64,000 nt of DNA, from positions 248,001 through 312,000 of the forward strand of contig NZ_JAAGLU010000004.1 of assembly GCF_010550245.1 (NCBI RefSeq), read 5' to 3'. The position numbers were made by a program, and so were the translations under genes. The notes below the pieces were generated by a model. It was not told the origin of the DNA, did no database searches, and saw only the letters and a program-made list of their open reading frames with translations. The stretch comes from Streptomyces sp. SID12501 (lineage in GTDB: Bacteria > Actinomycetota > Actinomycetes > Streptomycetales > Streptomycetaceae). Of this stretch, positions 7,673 to 15,854 are shown piece by piece. Position 1 is the stretch's first letter; each line of letters opens with the position of its first letter.

Positions 7673-8998
7673 TCAGCTCAGCGGCTTCGCCAGCACCGCC
7701 TTGCGGTGGCTGAACGTCTCGATCGAGTAGCGGCCGTGGTAGCTGCCCATCCCGCTCTCCCCCACACCGCCGAACGGCAGGTCGGAGACGGTGAGATGGG
7801 CGAGCGGCAGACCGTAGCCGACAGCGCCGGAGGACGTCTCGGCTGCGATCCGCTCCCGGGTCGTGCCGGACTCGGTGAACACGTACAGCGCGAGCGGCTT
7901 GTCGCGGTCGTTGATGAAGCCGATCGCGTCGTCAAGGCCGGGCACCGTGACGATCGGCAGGATCGGGCCGAAGATCTCCTCCCGCATCACGGGCGAGGCG
8001 GGGTCGACGTCGGCGAGGACGGTCGGCGCGATGTACTTCGTCGTACGGTCCTTGACCCCTCCGGTGACGACCCGGCCCGAGTCGAGCAGACCGGCGAGCC
8101 GGTCGAAGTGACGCTCGTTGACGATCCGGCCGAACTCGGTGGAGGTGGCCGGTTCCGCGCCGAACAGGTTCTCGACGGCCTTGGCGAGCGCGGGCTCCAG
8201 CGCGGCGGCGGTCTCCGGGTCGGTGAGGACGTAGTCGGGGGCGACGCAGGTCTGGCCGGCGTTGAGGAACTTGCCCCGGACCAGCCGGTCGGCGACGACG
8301 TCCACATCGATGCCTGTGTCGACGAACGCCGGGGACTTGCCGCCGAGTTCGAGGGCGACCGGGGTGAGGTGCTCGGCGGCGGCGCGCATCACGATGCGGC
8401 CGACGGTGCCGTTGCCGGTGTAGAAGATGTGGTCGAAGCGCTCGGCCAGCAGGGCCGTGGTCTCCGGGATGCCTCCCTCGACCACGGCGACCGCGTCCGT
8501 GTCGAGGTACTGGGGCAGCAGCCGAGCCACGATGTCGGAGGTGGCGGGGGCCAGTTCACTCGGCTTGACCACCACCGCGTTACCGGCGGCCAGCGCGCCG
8601 ACGACCGGGGTCAGCAGGAGCTGGACCGGATAGTTCCAGGGGGCGACGACCAGGACGACGCCCAGCGGGTCGTACTGCGTCCAGGCCGTGGCGTCGGCGC
8701 CGAGGCGCTCCGGGACCGGCGCGGCCTCGGGGCGCAGCCAGCCGTCGAGGTGGTCGAGGGTGTGGTCGATCTCCCGGATCGTGAAGTCGATCTCCGTGCG
8801 GAAGGCCTCGGTCGAGCTCTTGCCGAGGTCCGCGTGGAGCGCGGCGGCCACGTCCTTGCCGTGCTCCGTGAGCAGTTCGCGCAGCCGGCCGAGTTGGGCC
8901 TTGCGCCATTCGACGGGCTTGGTGCGGCCCGTACGGAAGGTGGCACGCAGGCGCGCCACGATGTCGGCGGGCTGCTCGGGGGGCGTGGGGTGGTTCAC
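7673..8998 (-). CDS. aldehyde dehydrogenase family protein
   Basis: A 441-residue NAD(P)-dependent aldehyde dehydrogenase, shorter than the classical ~490 and typical of fatty/coniferyl-aldehyde dehydrogenases. Active-site motifs are VALELGGKSPAFVD (general-base Glu) and FLNAGQTCVAPDYVL (nucleophile Cys), with the NAD-site PWNYPVQLLLTP. There is no transmembrane tail. The gene follows a MarR gene on the same strand with a 148-bp gap containing an AT-rich inverted repeat, so MarR control is plausible. The natural aldehyde is unknown. Confidence 0.92.
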   Translation of the reverse strand: MNHPTPPEQPADIVARLRATFRTGRTKPVEWRKAQLGRLRELLTEHGKDVAAALHADLGKSSTEAFRTEIDFTIREIDHTLDHLDGWLRPEAAPVPERLGADATAWTQYDPLGVVLVVAPWNYPVQLLLTPVVGALAAGNAVVVKPSELAPATSDIVARLLPQYLDTDAVAVVEGGIPETTALLAERFDHIFYTGNGTVGRIVMRAAAEHLTPVALELGGKSPAFVDTGIDVDVVADRLVRGKFLNAGQTCVAPDYVLTDPETAAALEPALAKAVENLFGAEPATSTEFGRIVNERHFDRLAGLLDSGRVVTGGVKDRTTKYIAPTVLADVDPASPVMREEIFGPILPIVTVPGLDDAIGFINDRDKPLALYVFTESGTTRERIAAETSSGAVGYGLPLAHLTVSDLPFGGVGESGMGSYHGRYSIETFSHRKAVLAKPLS

Positions 8999-9084
8999 GG
9001 TGCCTCGCTCACGGTGGTGTCATGCGGTGGTCTCGGGCGCGGAAGGCCGGCTCGATGCTCTCGACTCATATGCCAACCCTTCAC

Positions 9085-9103
9085 GTGGCAAAATATATTC
9101 CAC
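9085..9103. promoter_or_regulatory. AT-rich inverted repeat upstream of aldehyde dehydrogenase
   Basis: GTGG and CCAC arms flank an 11-bp AT-rich core (CAAAATATATT), 87 bp upstream of the aldehyde dehydrogenase start. It is strikingly AT-rich for this genome. It may be a MarR-type operator or promoter core. No experiment supports this. Confidence 0.4.
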
Positions 9104-9146
9104 ATACACGAAGATGGCTGTGAGCGACTGACCATCACCGTGCGTG

Positions 9147-9587
9147 TCAGACCTGGGCCGCCGTCCCGTCGAGTGTCACGGCCAGCCGGTCCAGGAGAGC
9201 GCTCAGCAGTTCGTCGTCACCGTCGCTGAGCAGCGGCCAGTCGGCGCGGACCTCGCGGTCGAGGCGGCGCCAGTACTCCTGGCCGCGCGGGGTGAGGTGG
9301 ACGAGGATTCGGCGGCGGTCGTGCGGGTCGACCCGGCGGTGCACGAGGTTCTGGTCGACGAGGTGGTCGACCAGCCGGGTCAGCGTCGGCGGCGGCAGGA
9401 AGACGGCCTCGGCTATCGCGGTCATGTGGTGACCGGCGCCGTCGGAGAGCAGGGCGAGTACCCGCCAGGCGTCGAGGGAGCAGCCGTGCTCGTCCAGGAC
9501 GGGCTGGAGGCGGCGCGCGGCCAGTCGCTCGGCCCGCGTCAGGAGCCGCAGAAGGTCCTGGGGCCGGCGCTGCGACGGTGTGGGCAT
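9147..9587 (-). CDS. MarR family transcriptional regulator
   Basis: 146 residues from the ATG at 9585-9587, which has a GAGGAG ribosome site just upstream. The longer open frame is a shadow of the YciI-like gene. The winged-helix core is clear: AWRVLALLSDGAGHHMTAIAEAVFLPPPTLTRLVDHLVDQNLVHR, then DPHDRRRILVHLTPRG for the wing. MarR proteins bind palindromes as dimers and respond to phenolics or oxidants. The gene lies immediately upstream of the aldehyde dehydrogenase on the same strand. Confidence 0.9.
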   Translation of the reverse strand: MPTPSQRRPQDLLRLLTRAERLAARRLQPVLDEHGCSLDAWRVLALLSDGAGHHMTAIAEAVFLPPPTLTRLVDHLVDQNLVHRRVDPHDRRRILVHLTPRGQEYWRRLDREVRADWPLLSDGDDELLSALLDRLAVTLDGTAAQV

Positions 9588-9672
9588 CCTGCTCCTCGAT
9601 CCCGGGGATATGTACATCGTATGAGACGTCTGAAAGTTCGTCGGCCCGCCCCGGCGCCACGACGCCGGTCCT

Positions 9673-10026
9673 TCAGTCGTCGACCTGGCCCAGGAAGGGC
9701 CGGACCTCGACCGGCATGGTCGTCGCCAGGGCCGCCTTGCGGCCCCACTCCAGGGCGACGTCGAGGTCGGGTGCCATGAGGAGGCAGATCCCGCCCAGGA
9801 ACTCCTTGTTCTCGGCGTAGGGCCCTTCGGTCTCCTCGACCTCGTCACCCAGGGGCCGCAGCACGGTCGCGGCGTCCGGGCGGTGCAGTCCGCCTGCGAA
9901 GACCCAGGCCCCGGCCTCGCGCAACTCGTCGTGGAAGACACTCAGTCTGTGGTTGATCTCCACCATCGACTCGGGCGCGGACGGTTCCCCGACCGGCTTC
10001 ATGGCGCTGAGCAGGTAGTACTTCAT
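9673..10026 (-). CDS. YciI/DGPF-domain protein
   Basis: About 117 residues starting at ATG 10024-10026 behind a strong AGGAGG. The sequence begins MKYYLLSAMKPVGEP and contains the DGPF-type segments FAGGLHRPDAATVLRP, EGPYAENKEFLGGICLL and MPVEVRPFLGQVDD. This is the small ferredoxin-like YCII fold, often found beside ECF sigma factors, though none is visible here. The biochemical function is unknown. The 85-bp gap to MarR probably holds the MarR promoter. Confidence 0.85.
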   Translation of the reverse strand: MKYYLLSAMKPVGEPSAPESMVEINHRLSVFHDELREAGAWVFAGGLHRPDAATVLRPLGDEVEETEGPYAENKEFLGGICLLMAPDLDVALEWGRKAALATTMPVEVRPFLGQVDD

Positions 10027-10124
10027 CGCGTCCTCCTGGGCATCACGGCTCTGCCCCATCTCCTACACGAAGGGAGCACCTCCACGGAGGCACAACGCAC
10101 CGCGACACCGGGAGAATCTTGTCC

Positions 10125-11171
10125 ATGACCGCCATCGCGCACCCGCTCGTCACCGTCGCCCGCCGGTTCGCCGCCGATGTCCTGGCCCCGCAGGCCGGCC
10201 GGGTCGACCAGGAAGGCGTGCCCGCGAGCAGCATCAAGGCCATCAAGCGGTCGGGGCTGCTCGGGGTGAGCGCGCCGAAGGAGTACGGGGGTGCGGGTGC
10301 GCCCGCCTCGGTGGCCCGGGAGGTCGCCGAGATCCTGGCCGGGGCCTGCTGCTCGACCTGGTTCTTGCAGACGCAGCACCACACTCCGGTGAAACTGTTG
10401 ACGGAGTCTCAGTTTCCGGTAAGGGAGCGCCTGTTGGGCCCGCTGTCGACGGGCGAGCTGCTGTCCGGGATCGCGTACGCGCACCTGCGTTCCTTCCCTC
10501 GCGTTCCGGTACGGGTCGGGTACGAGCGGGGCGGCTGGCGCTTCGACGGGACGGTCCCCTGGTACACGGGCTGGGGGCTGAACGACGTCATGCTGCTCGC
10601 GGGGCTGTCCGACACGGACGAGGTGGTGTTCGCCTTCGCCGACGCCCGCGAGCAGTCGGGGCTGCGTGCCTCGCCGCCCATGCGACTGGCGGCACTCACG
10701 GCCGCCCGGACAGTCTCCCTGGAGCTCAAGGGCCTGCGGCTGCCGGAGGAGGCGGTCGTCCTGCGCACCCCGCGCGAGAAGTTCGCCCTCGTCGACCTGC
10801 CCCGGGCCGCCAACACGAACCCGGCCGTGTTCGGGGTGGCGTACGCGGCCCTCGATCTCCTCGCCGCCCACCCGGACGCCACGGCGACCGCGCGCTCGCT
10901 GCGCACCCGCCTCGACGCCGTACGCCGCAACGCCTACGCCCTCGCGGACCACCGCCGGCCCCAGGAGCACATCACGGACCGGCTGGCGCTCAAGACCCGC
11001 GCGTACGACCTGATGCGCTCCGCGACGACCGCGGCGATCGTCGCCGGCGGCGGCAGATCGCTGGACCTGAACAGTCCGGCCCAACGCCTGGCCCGCGAGG
11101 GCCTGTTCCTCCTGGTACAGGCCCAGACGACGGACGTCCGCAGCGCCCACCTCACCTCACTGGCCGACTGA
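10125..11171 (+). CDS. acyl-CoA dehydrogenase family protein (divergent)
   Basis: About 348 residues. ATG 10125 is preferred because GGAG at 10111-10114 is 10 nt upstream; an in-frame TTG at 10119 is the alternative. The N-terminal ACAD domain is recognisable (RRFAADVLAPQAGRVDQEGVP, LLGVSAPKEYGGAG, AGACCSTWFLQTQHHTPVKLL). The middle and C-terminal domains are weakly conserved, and the usual GGT..IQ FAD motif is replaced by GGGRSLDLNSPAQRLAREGLF. That pattern is seen in flavin-dependent monooxygenase or hydroxylase relatives, so simple acyl-CoA oxidation is not certain. Confidence 0.8.
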   Translation: MTAIAHPLVTVARRFAADVLAPQAGRVDQEGVPASSIKAIKRSGLLGVSAPKEYGGAGAPASVAREVAEILAGACCSTWFLQTQHHTPVKLLTESQFPVRERLLGPLSTGELLSGIAYAHLRSFPRVPVRVGYERGGWRFDGTVPWYTGWGLNDVMLLAGLSDTDEVVFAFADAREQSGLRASPPMRLAALTAARTVSLELKGLRLPEEAVVLRTPREKFALVDLPRAANTNPAVFGVAYAALDLLAAHPDATATARSLRTRLDAVRRNAYALADHRRPQEHITDRLALKTRAYDLMRSATTAAIVAGGGRSLDLNSPAQRLAREGLFLLVQAQTTDVRSAHLTSLAD

Positions 11172-11176
11172 CCCCT

Positions 11177-11250
11177 GAGGGGCGCGGGGCCGTGTCGATC
11201 TGCGGCTCCGCCGCGGGGCGCGACAAGCCCCCACGGGCCCGCAGCATGCG
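11177..11250. repeat. GC-rich streptomycete-type intergenic repeat, possible terminator
   Basis: Downstream of the acyl-CoA dehydrogenase-like gene and convergent with ssuD. The segment contains GGGGCGCGGGG, GCGGCTCCGCCGC and GCGCGACAAGCCCCCAC. From memory this resembles a motif common in Streptomyces intergenic DNA. It can fold into several hairpins and may terminate both convergent transcripts. Confidence 0.45.
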
Positions 11251-11272
11251 AACTGCCGATCTCGCGGAGCGC

Positions 11273-12417
11273 CTAGCTCGCGAACGGCACCTGTGCCGCC
11301 GGGGCGGCGGTCGCCGCGAACGGATGCCGCCACAACCCACGCGCGGCCAGCCGCGGCAGCACCCCCTCGCCGAACCAGTACGCCTCCTCCAGGTGCGGAT
11401 AGCCGGAGAGGACGAACTCGTCGATGCCCAGGTCGTGGTACTCGGCGATACGGTCGGCGACCTCGTCGTGGCTGCCGACGAGCGCGGTGCCCGCCCCGCC
11501 GCGCACCAGGCCGATGCCGGCCCACAGGTTGGGGTGGATCTCCAGCCCGTCCCGGTTGCCGCCGCCGTGCAGGGCGAGCATCCGCTGCTGTCCCTCCGAC
11601 TCACTGCGGGCGAGCCCGGCCTGGATGTCCCGTACGGTCTTCGTGTCGAAGCCCGCGAGGATCCGGTCCGCCTCCGCCCATGCCGCCTCGGCGGTGTCGC
11701 GGGTGATGACATGCAGCCGGATGCCGAACCGCAGGGTGCGCCCCTGCTTGGCGGCAAGCCCCCTGACCCAGGCGATCTTCTCGGCGACCTGGGCGGGCGG
11801 TTCGCCCCAGGTGAGGTAGACGTCGACGTGCCGTGCGGCGACCTCACCGGCGATGGGCGAGGAACCCCCGAAGTACACCTCGGGGATCGGATCGGGCGCC
11901 CGGGCCAGCTTGGCGTCCTCGACCCGGAGGTGTTCGCCGGTCAGGCTGACCGTCTTGCCTCCCACAACTCCCGTACGACTTCCAGGAATTCGCCGGTACG
12001 ACGGTACCGGGCATCCTTGTCGAGGAAGTCGCCGTAGGCCTTCTGTTCGTGGCTCTCGCCGCCCGTGACCACGTTGAGGAGGAGCCGTCCGCCGGTCTGG
12101 CGCTGGAAGGTGGAGGCCATCTGCGCGGCGAGGGTCGGGGAGACGAAGCCGGGGCGGAAGGCGACCAGGAACTTCAGGCGCTCGGTGTGCTGGCTGACCA
12201 TGGCGGTGGTCAGCCAGGCGTCCTCGCACCAGGCACCGGTGGGGGTGAGCGCGCCGACGAAGCCCAGGTCCTCGGCGGCGCGGGCGATCTGGCTCAGATA
12301 GGCGACCGTCGGCGGCCGGTTCTGTCCGAAGGCGGTGGCCGGGGTGCCGTGGCCGCCGCCGACGACATGGCGGCTGTCACCGTTGGTCGGGAGGAACCAG
12401 TGGAAGGTGAGGGACAC
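11273..12417 (-). pseudogene. ssuD: FMNH2-dependent alkanesulfonate monooxygenase SsuD, single frameshift
   Basis: Together the two frames give a full-length SsuD (about 381 residues, the family size). The first frame (12417 to ~11960) starts [20 protein letters not shown] and runs to [11 protein letters not shown]. The second (~11965 to 11273) resumes at [18 protein letters not shown] and ends [14 protein letters not shown]. One base is missing at about 11958-11962, where the minus strand reads TGGGAGGCAAG; one extra G would restore WEGK. It is last in the sulfur operon, 44 bp after sfnB. It may be a genuine recent pseudogene, a sequencing error or, less likely, a programmed shift. Confidence 0.85.
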
Positions 12418-12461
12418 CGAAATCTCCGATCAGGTACGTCGCGCACGTTGCGTACGTCGCG

Positions 12462-13646
12462 TTACAGCAGTCCGTGGCGGGGCGGTTTCGTGCCGTTCAG
12501 CACATAGCGGCCGATGTGCTGGATCTTCCAGCGGACCGGGTCGTGCAGGGTGTGGGTGCGGGCGTCGCGCCAATGCCGGTGCAGGTTGAGGGAGTTGAGT
12601 GCCGAGCGGGTGCCGGCGACCTCGAAGAGGGCCCCGGTGACCTCCACCGCGGTGGTCGTGGCGTGCGCCTTGGCGACGGCCACCGCGATGGACGCCTCGG
12701 CCGCCGAGTCGTCGGTGAGGTCGGCTCGGGCCGCGTCCACGGCACGGGCCGCCTCGCGCAGCAGCGCCTCGGACGCCCTCAGCTGGACGGCGAGTTCACC
12801 GAACCGCTGGATCAGCAGCGGGTCGTCGGCGGCACTCTCGGCGGCGCTCTCGAACCAGGGGCGGCTCTTCGTCCGGACGAACTCCGCGGCCTCGGCGAGC
12901 GCACCTCCGGCGATGCCGACGTCGATGGCGGTGTGCAACAACTGGGCCACCGCGCCGTGGAGTTGGGGTTCCTGGAAGGTGAGGTGGTGCGGGAGGACCC
13001 GGTCGGCCGGGACGGGGACCGCGTCGAGCCGGACGGTGCCGCTGGCCGTCGTCCGCTGGCCCATGCCGTCCCAGTCGTCCACGACCGTGAGGCCGGACGC
13101 GTCGTACGGGACGTACGCCACGTGCAGGTTGTCGTCCTCGGCGCGGGCGAGGACCGGGATCCAGTCGGCGAACAGGGCGCCGGTGGAGTAGTGCTTGACG
13201 CCGGTCAGCGTGAACGAGCCGTCGGGCTGCCGGTCCAGGCGGGTGCGGATGTCCTGGACGTTCTTCGTGCCAGCCTCCGACTGGGCGTTGCCGAACCGCC
13301 GCCCGGCGAGGATCTCCCCGAAGAAGAACTTCCGTTGTTCTGCCGTGCCCTGACGGCGGATCACGTTGACGTACACGAAGTGGTTCTGCGGGATCTGGGC
13401 GAGGCTGGCGTCGGCGGAGGCGAGCAGCCGGAAGATCTCGGCCAGGGTCTCCTGGCGTACGTCCGCTCCCCCGTACTCGGCGGGCACGGTGACCGCGAGG
13501 AGTCCCGAGGCCGAGAGGCGGTCCAACTCAGCCCGCGGGAGCCGTCGTTCGGCGTCCCTCGCGGCGGCCCCGGGGCGGAACTCGTCCGCCAGGGCCGCCG
13601 CAACGGTCAGGGCCTCCACGTCGTCGGCGATGACTTTCGCGGTCAT
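12462..13646 (-). CDS. sfnB: SfnB-family sulfur-acquisition oxidoreductase
   Basis: 394 residues from ATG 13644-13646, 5 bp after the FMN reductase stop. It is an acyl-CoA dehydrogenase-fold flavin monooxygenase of the SfnB/DszC group. Motifs are LLAVTVPAEYGGADV, FGNAQSEAGTKNVQDI and FTLTGVKHYSTGALFADWIPVLA (DszC-like), plus a C-terminal GTRSALNSLNLHRHWRDART. Such enzymes use reduced FMN from a partner reductase to oxygenate organosulfur compounds during sulfate starvation. Its place between a reductase and a monooxygenase fits that role exactly. The precise sulfur substrate is not determinable. Confidence 0.88.
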   Translation of the reverse strand: MTAKVIADDVEALTVAAALADEFRPGAAARDAERRLPRAELDRLSASGLLAVTVPAEYGGADVRQETLAEIFRLLASADASLAQIPQNHFVYVNVIRRQGTAEQRKFFFGEILAGRRFGNAQSEAGTKNVQDIRTRLDRQPDGSFTLTGVKHYSTGALFADWIPVLARAEDDNLHVAYVPYDASGLTVVDDWDGMGQRTTASGTVRLDAVPVPADRVLPHHLTFQEPQLHGAVAQLLHTAIDVGIAGGALAEAAEFVRTKSRPWFESAAESAADDPLLIQRFGELAVQLRASEALLREAARAVDAARADLTDDSAAEASIAVAVAKAHATTTAVEVTGALFEVAGTRSALNSLNLHRHWRDARTHTLHDPVRWKIQHIGRYVLNGTKPPRHGLL

Positions 13647-13651
13647 GCGGG

Positions 13652-14206
13652 TCAGACCGCCGCGGCGAGAAACGGGGAGCGGCCGAGCGCCGCCGAGAAC
13701 TGGTCGAGGACCTGGGTGAGGGCCTCGGCGGCGGCCGGTGCGACCGCGATGGAGCCGTCCTCGTGTGCGGTGATGTCCTTGTCGAGGGTGAACCAGCCCT
13801 GGACGATGTGGGCGGCGCCCATCGAGTTGAGAACCGGCCGCAGGGCGTAGTCGATGGCCAGGACGTGGGCGGTGGTGCCGCCTGTCGCCAACGGCAGCAC
13901 GGTCTTGCCGGTGAGGGCGTACTGCGGGAGCAGGTCGAGGAGCGCCTTGAGGACACCGGAGTAGGACGCCTTGTAGACCGGGGTGGCGACGACGACGCCG
14001 TCGGCGCGTGCGAACAGTTCGGTGGCCTCGACGATCGCCGGGTGGCGGAAGTCGGCCCCGAGGAGAGCCTCGGCGGGGATCGTGCGTACGTCGAGCGGGA
14101 TCACCTCGTGTCCCTGGGCGACCAGCCTGGCGTCCAGGTGGCGCAGGAGTTTTCCGGTGCGGGAGGAGACGGAAGGGCTGCCGGAGACGGACAGGACGGT
14201 GGCCAT
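13652..14206 (-). CDS. ssuE: NADPH-dependent FMN reductase (SsuE-like)
   Basis: A 184-residue flavodoxin-fold reductase. The N-terminal VLSVSGSPSVSSRTGKLL is the FMN phosphate-binding loop of the SsuE family, and ADGVVVATPVYKASYSGVLK is the second family signature. It would supply FMNH2 to the monooxygenases encoded on either side. It starts 149 bp after the sfnG stop and is followed 5 bp later by sfnB. No membrane segment or signal is visible. The length matches SsuE/MsuE. Confidence 0.9.
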   Translation of the reverse strand: MATVLSVSGSPSVSSRTGKLLRHLDARLVAQGHEVIPLDVRTIPAEALLGADFRHPAIVEATELFARADGVVVATPVYKASYSGVLKALLDLLPQYALTGKTVLPLATGGTTAHVLAIDYALRPVLNSMGAAHIVQGWFTLDKDITAHEDGSIAVAPAAAEALTQVLDQFSAALGRSPFLAAAV

Positions 14207-14355
14207 GGGTCCTCTTTCGGGAGGCTTGCCGGGACCCGGGGCGCCTGTGCGTGGCAGGCGTTCCGGTCGAGCGGGCGGTCAGGGATGCCGGGCGGCGGGC
14301 GAGGCGGTGTTCAGGGTGGGACTCTGTCGCCGCGGCGGTGTGAAGGGGACGGACG

Positions 14356-15516
14356 TCAGACGTGGACCGCTGCGGACTCGGGCTCGTTCTCCGGGAGTTG
14401 GGCTTCGAGTTCGCGGACGAGGGGCAGGACCCGGCGGCCGAAGTACTCGACCTCCTCGTGGTAGTGCAGGAAACCGAGGAGGAACAGGTCGACGCCGAGG
14501 CGCTTGTAGGCGACGATCCGCTCGGCGATCTGTTCCGGGGTGCCGATGAGCCCCGTACGGAAGCCGTCGTTGTACTGGACGAGGTCCTCGAAGGTGGAGT
14601 CCTGCCACATGCCTTTGCCGTCGCCGGCGGACTGTCCGGCCTGCTTGACGGCGGCGCCGAATCCCTCGACGGCCTCCCGGTCGGCGTTCGCGACGATCTC
14701 GCGGAGCGTGTCGCGGGCCTCGGCCTCGGTGTCACGGGCGATCAGGAAGCCGTTGAGGCCGACCTTCGGTGCCCGGCGGCCGGCTTGGCCCGCCGATGCC
14801 TGTACGTCGTTGATCTGCTCGACGACTCCGTCGAAGTCCTTGCCGTTGGAGAAGTACCAGTCGGAGACCCGGCCGGCCATGGCGCGGGCGGCGGTGGAGT
14901 TGCCGCCCTGGAAGATCTCGGGGTGCGGGCGCTCGGGGGTGTTGAGGGGCTTGGGCTTGAGAGAGAAGTCGCGCAACCGGTAGAAGTCACCGGCGAGTTC
15001 GGTGTGGTCCTCGGTCCAGATCTGGCGGAGGGCCTGGATGAACTCCTCGGAGCGGCGGATGGGGGTCCCTCCCGGTTCGAGCGAAGCCGAGAAGTGGGGG
15101 AGCTCGTCGTGCTCCAGCCAGGGCTCGCCGAGGGCGGTGAACTCGCCCTTGAACCAGCCGCTGACGACGTTCACGGCGAAGCGCCCGTTCGACAGGTGGT
15201 CGGCCGTGGCGCCGAGTTTGGCGAGGACGCCGGGGTGCCAGAGGCCGGGGTGGACGGCGGCGATGACCTTCAGGCGCTGGGTGGCGAGGAGCAGGGCGAG
15301 GCTGAAGCTGGTCGACTCGTGCTGGAACTCGGCGCCGTAGCTGGCCATGTAGCGGACCTGGCTGAGCGCATACTCGAAGCCGTTGTTCTCGGCGAGGACG
15401 GCGAGTTCGCGGTTGTAGTCGTAACCCCAGTCGGTGCGCTGCTCGATCCGGCTGGTGACGAGTCCGCCACTGACGTTGGGGACCCAGTAGGCGAATTTCA
15501 CGGGCTCTGCGGACAT
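14356..15516 (-). CDS. sfnG: FMNH2-dependent dimethylsulfone monooxygenase SfnG-like
   Basis: 386 residues from ATG 15514-15516 with AGGAG 6 nt upstream; the longer frame is rejected. It is a bacterial-luciferase-fold monooxygenase close to SfnG: KFAYWVPNVSGGLVTSRI, HESTSFSLALLLATQRLKV, NGRFAVNVVSGWFKGEF and IFQGGNSTAARAMAGRVSD. SfnG converts dimethylsulfone to methanesulfinate. First structural gene of the sulfur operon. An unusual insert of about 13 residues (LPHFSASLEPGGTPI replacing about two residues) sits between WLEHDE and RRSEEF. The ribosome site is complementary to the upstream leader ORF. Confidence 0.9.
   Translation of the reverse strand: MSAEPVKFAYWVPNVSGGLVTSRIEQRTDWGYDYNRELAVLAENNGFEYALSQVRYMASYGAEFQHESTSFSLALLLATQRLKVIAAVHPGLWHPGVLAKLGATADHLSNGRFAVNVVSGWFKGEFTALGEPWLEHDELPHFSASLEPGGTPIRRSEEFIQALRQIWTEDHTELAGDFYRLRDFSLKPKPLNTPERPHPEIFQGGNSTAARAMAGRVSDWYFSNGKDFDGVVEQINDVQASAGQAGRRAPKVGLNGFLIARDTEAEARDTLREIVANADREAVEGFGAAVKQAGQSAGDGKGMWQDSTFEDLVQYNDGFRTGLIGTPEQIAERIVAYKRLGVDLFLLGFLHYHEEVEYFGRRVLPLVRELEAQLPENEPESAAVHV
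15060..15101. repeat. short GC-rich repeat-like insertion inside sfnG
   Basis: About 39 bp (GGGGGTCCCTCCCGG ... AAGTGGGGGAG) encode the extra residues in SfnG. The ends GGGGGTCC and GTGGGGGAG, with the core GGTTCGAGCGAAGCCG, resemble a short repeat often seen in Streptomyces genomes (from memory). The insertion keeps the frame. Confidence 0.5.
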
Positions 15517-15522
15517 ACGGAA

Positions 15523-15655
15523 CTCCTGTTGCGGAATGCGTTTTCGGGCACGCCGATTCCCGTCCGGAATGACATCCGGCAAAATCTCAGGCGGTTGCGG
15601 AAACGGAACGGTCGCGGCGGATCAGGATGGGGATCAGGCCGCGAGGCAACAGGAG
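15523..15655 (-). promoter_or_regulatory. leader/Shine-Dalgarno pairing element (putative cysteine attenuator)
   Basis: On the transcript, CUCCUGUUGC (15655 to 15646, covering the Cys-Cys codons of the leader ORF) is perfectly complementary to GCAACAGGAG (15532 to 15523), which is the sfnG ribosome-binding site. The 10-bp duplex would hide the ribosome site, and a ribosome paused at the Cys codons would free it. A small CCGGA/TCCGG hairpin (15564-15579) lies in the intervening region. The complementarity is seen directly; the switch is inferred. Confidence 0.7.
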
Positions 15656-15717
15656 GCACTGGAGACGCGCGCGAGGTCGACGTGCCGTCGCCGCGTGAGG
15701 TCCAGTCGCATCTTCAT
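15634..15717 (-). CDS. 27-residue putative cysteine leader peptide
   Basis: A short ORF, ATG 15715-15717 to TGA 15634-15636. It begins MKMRLDLTRRRHVDL and ends SSASCCLAA. This matches the small 'putative leader peptide' family (RRRHVDLARVSS pattern) annotated ahead of sulfur-assimilation genes in streptomycetes. It carries two consecutive Cys codons (TGT TGC) three codons before the final residue. It lies 117 bp upstream of sfnG on the same strand. No convincing ribosome site precedes it and a promoter ends 7 bp before the ATG, so it may be translated from a leaderless mRNA. Its function is probably to sense cysteinyl-tRNA supply, not to make a stable product. Confidence 0.82.
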   Translation of the reverse strand: MKMRLDLTRRRHVDLARVSSASCCLAA

Positions 15718-15724
15718 GTCGTCG

Positions 15725-15754
15725 ATCGTGACAGTCGCCGAAGACGGCAGTCAA
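15725..15754 (-). promoter_or_regulatory. putative promoter of the sulfur operon
   Basis: On the minus strand, TTGACT (15754-15749) and CACGAT (15730-15725) are separated by 18 bp. The -10-like box ends 7 bp before the leader ATG, predicting transcription from at or very near that ATG. This is a sequence-pattern call only. Confidence 0.45.
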
Positions 15755-15854
15755 GGAAAACCCGACCGGTCTCGTATCCCGGACCACCTGATTTCACGAA
15801 GGCGTGACAGGGAAACCCTTGAACGGGTCGCCCGGACGCCCGCATTCTGCTGCG

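Noticed and set aside
7670..9229. 519-codon plus-strand open frame opposite the aldehyde dehydrogenase
   Set aside because: It is the antisense shadow of a high-GC gene, with no family motifs and no ribosome site. The minus-strand product is clearly an aldehyde dehydrogenase.
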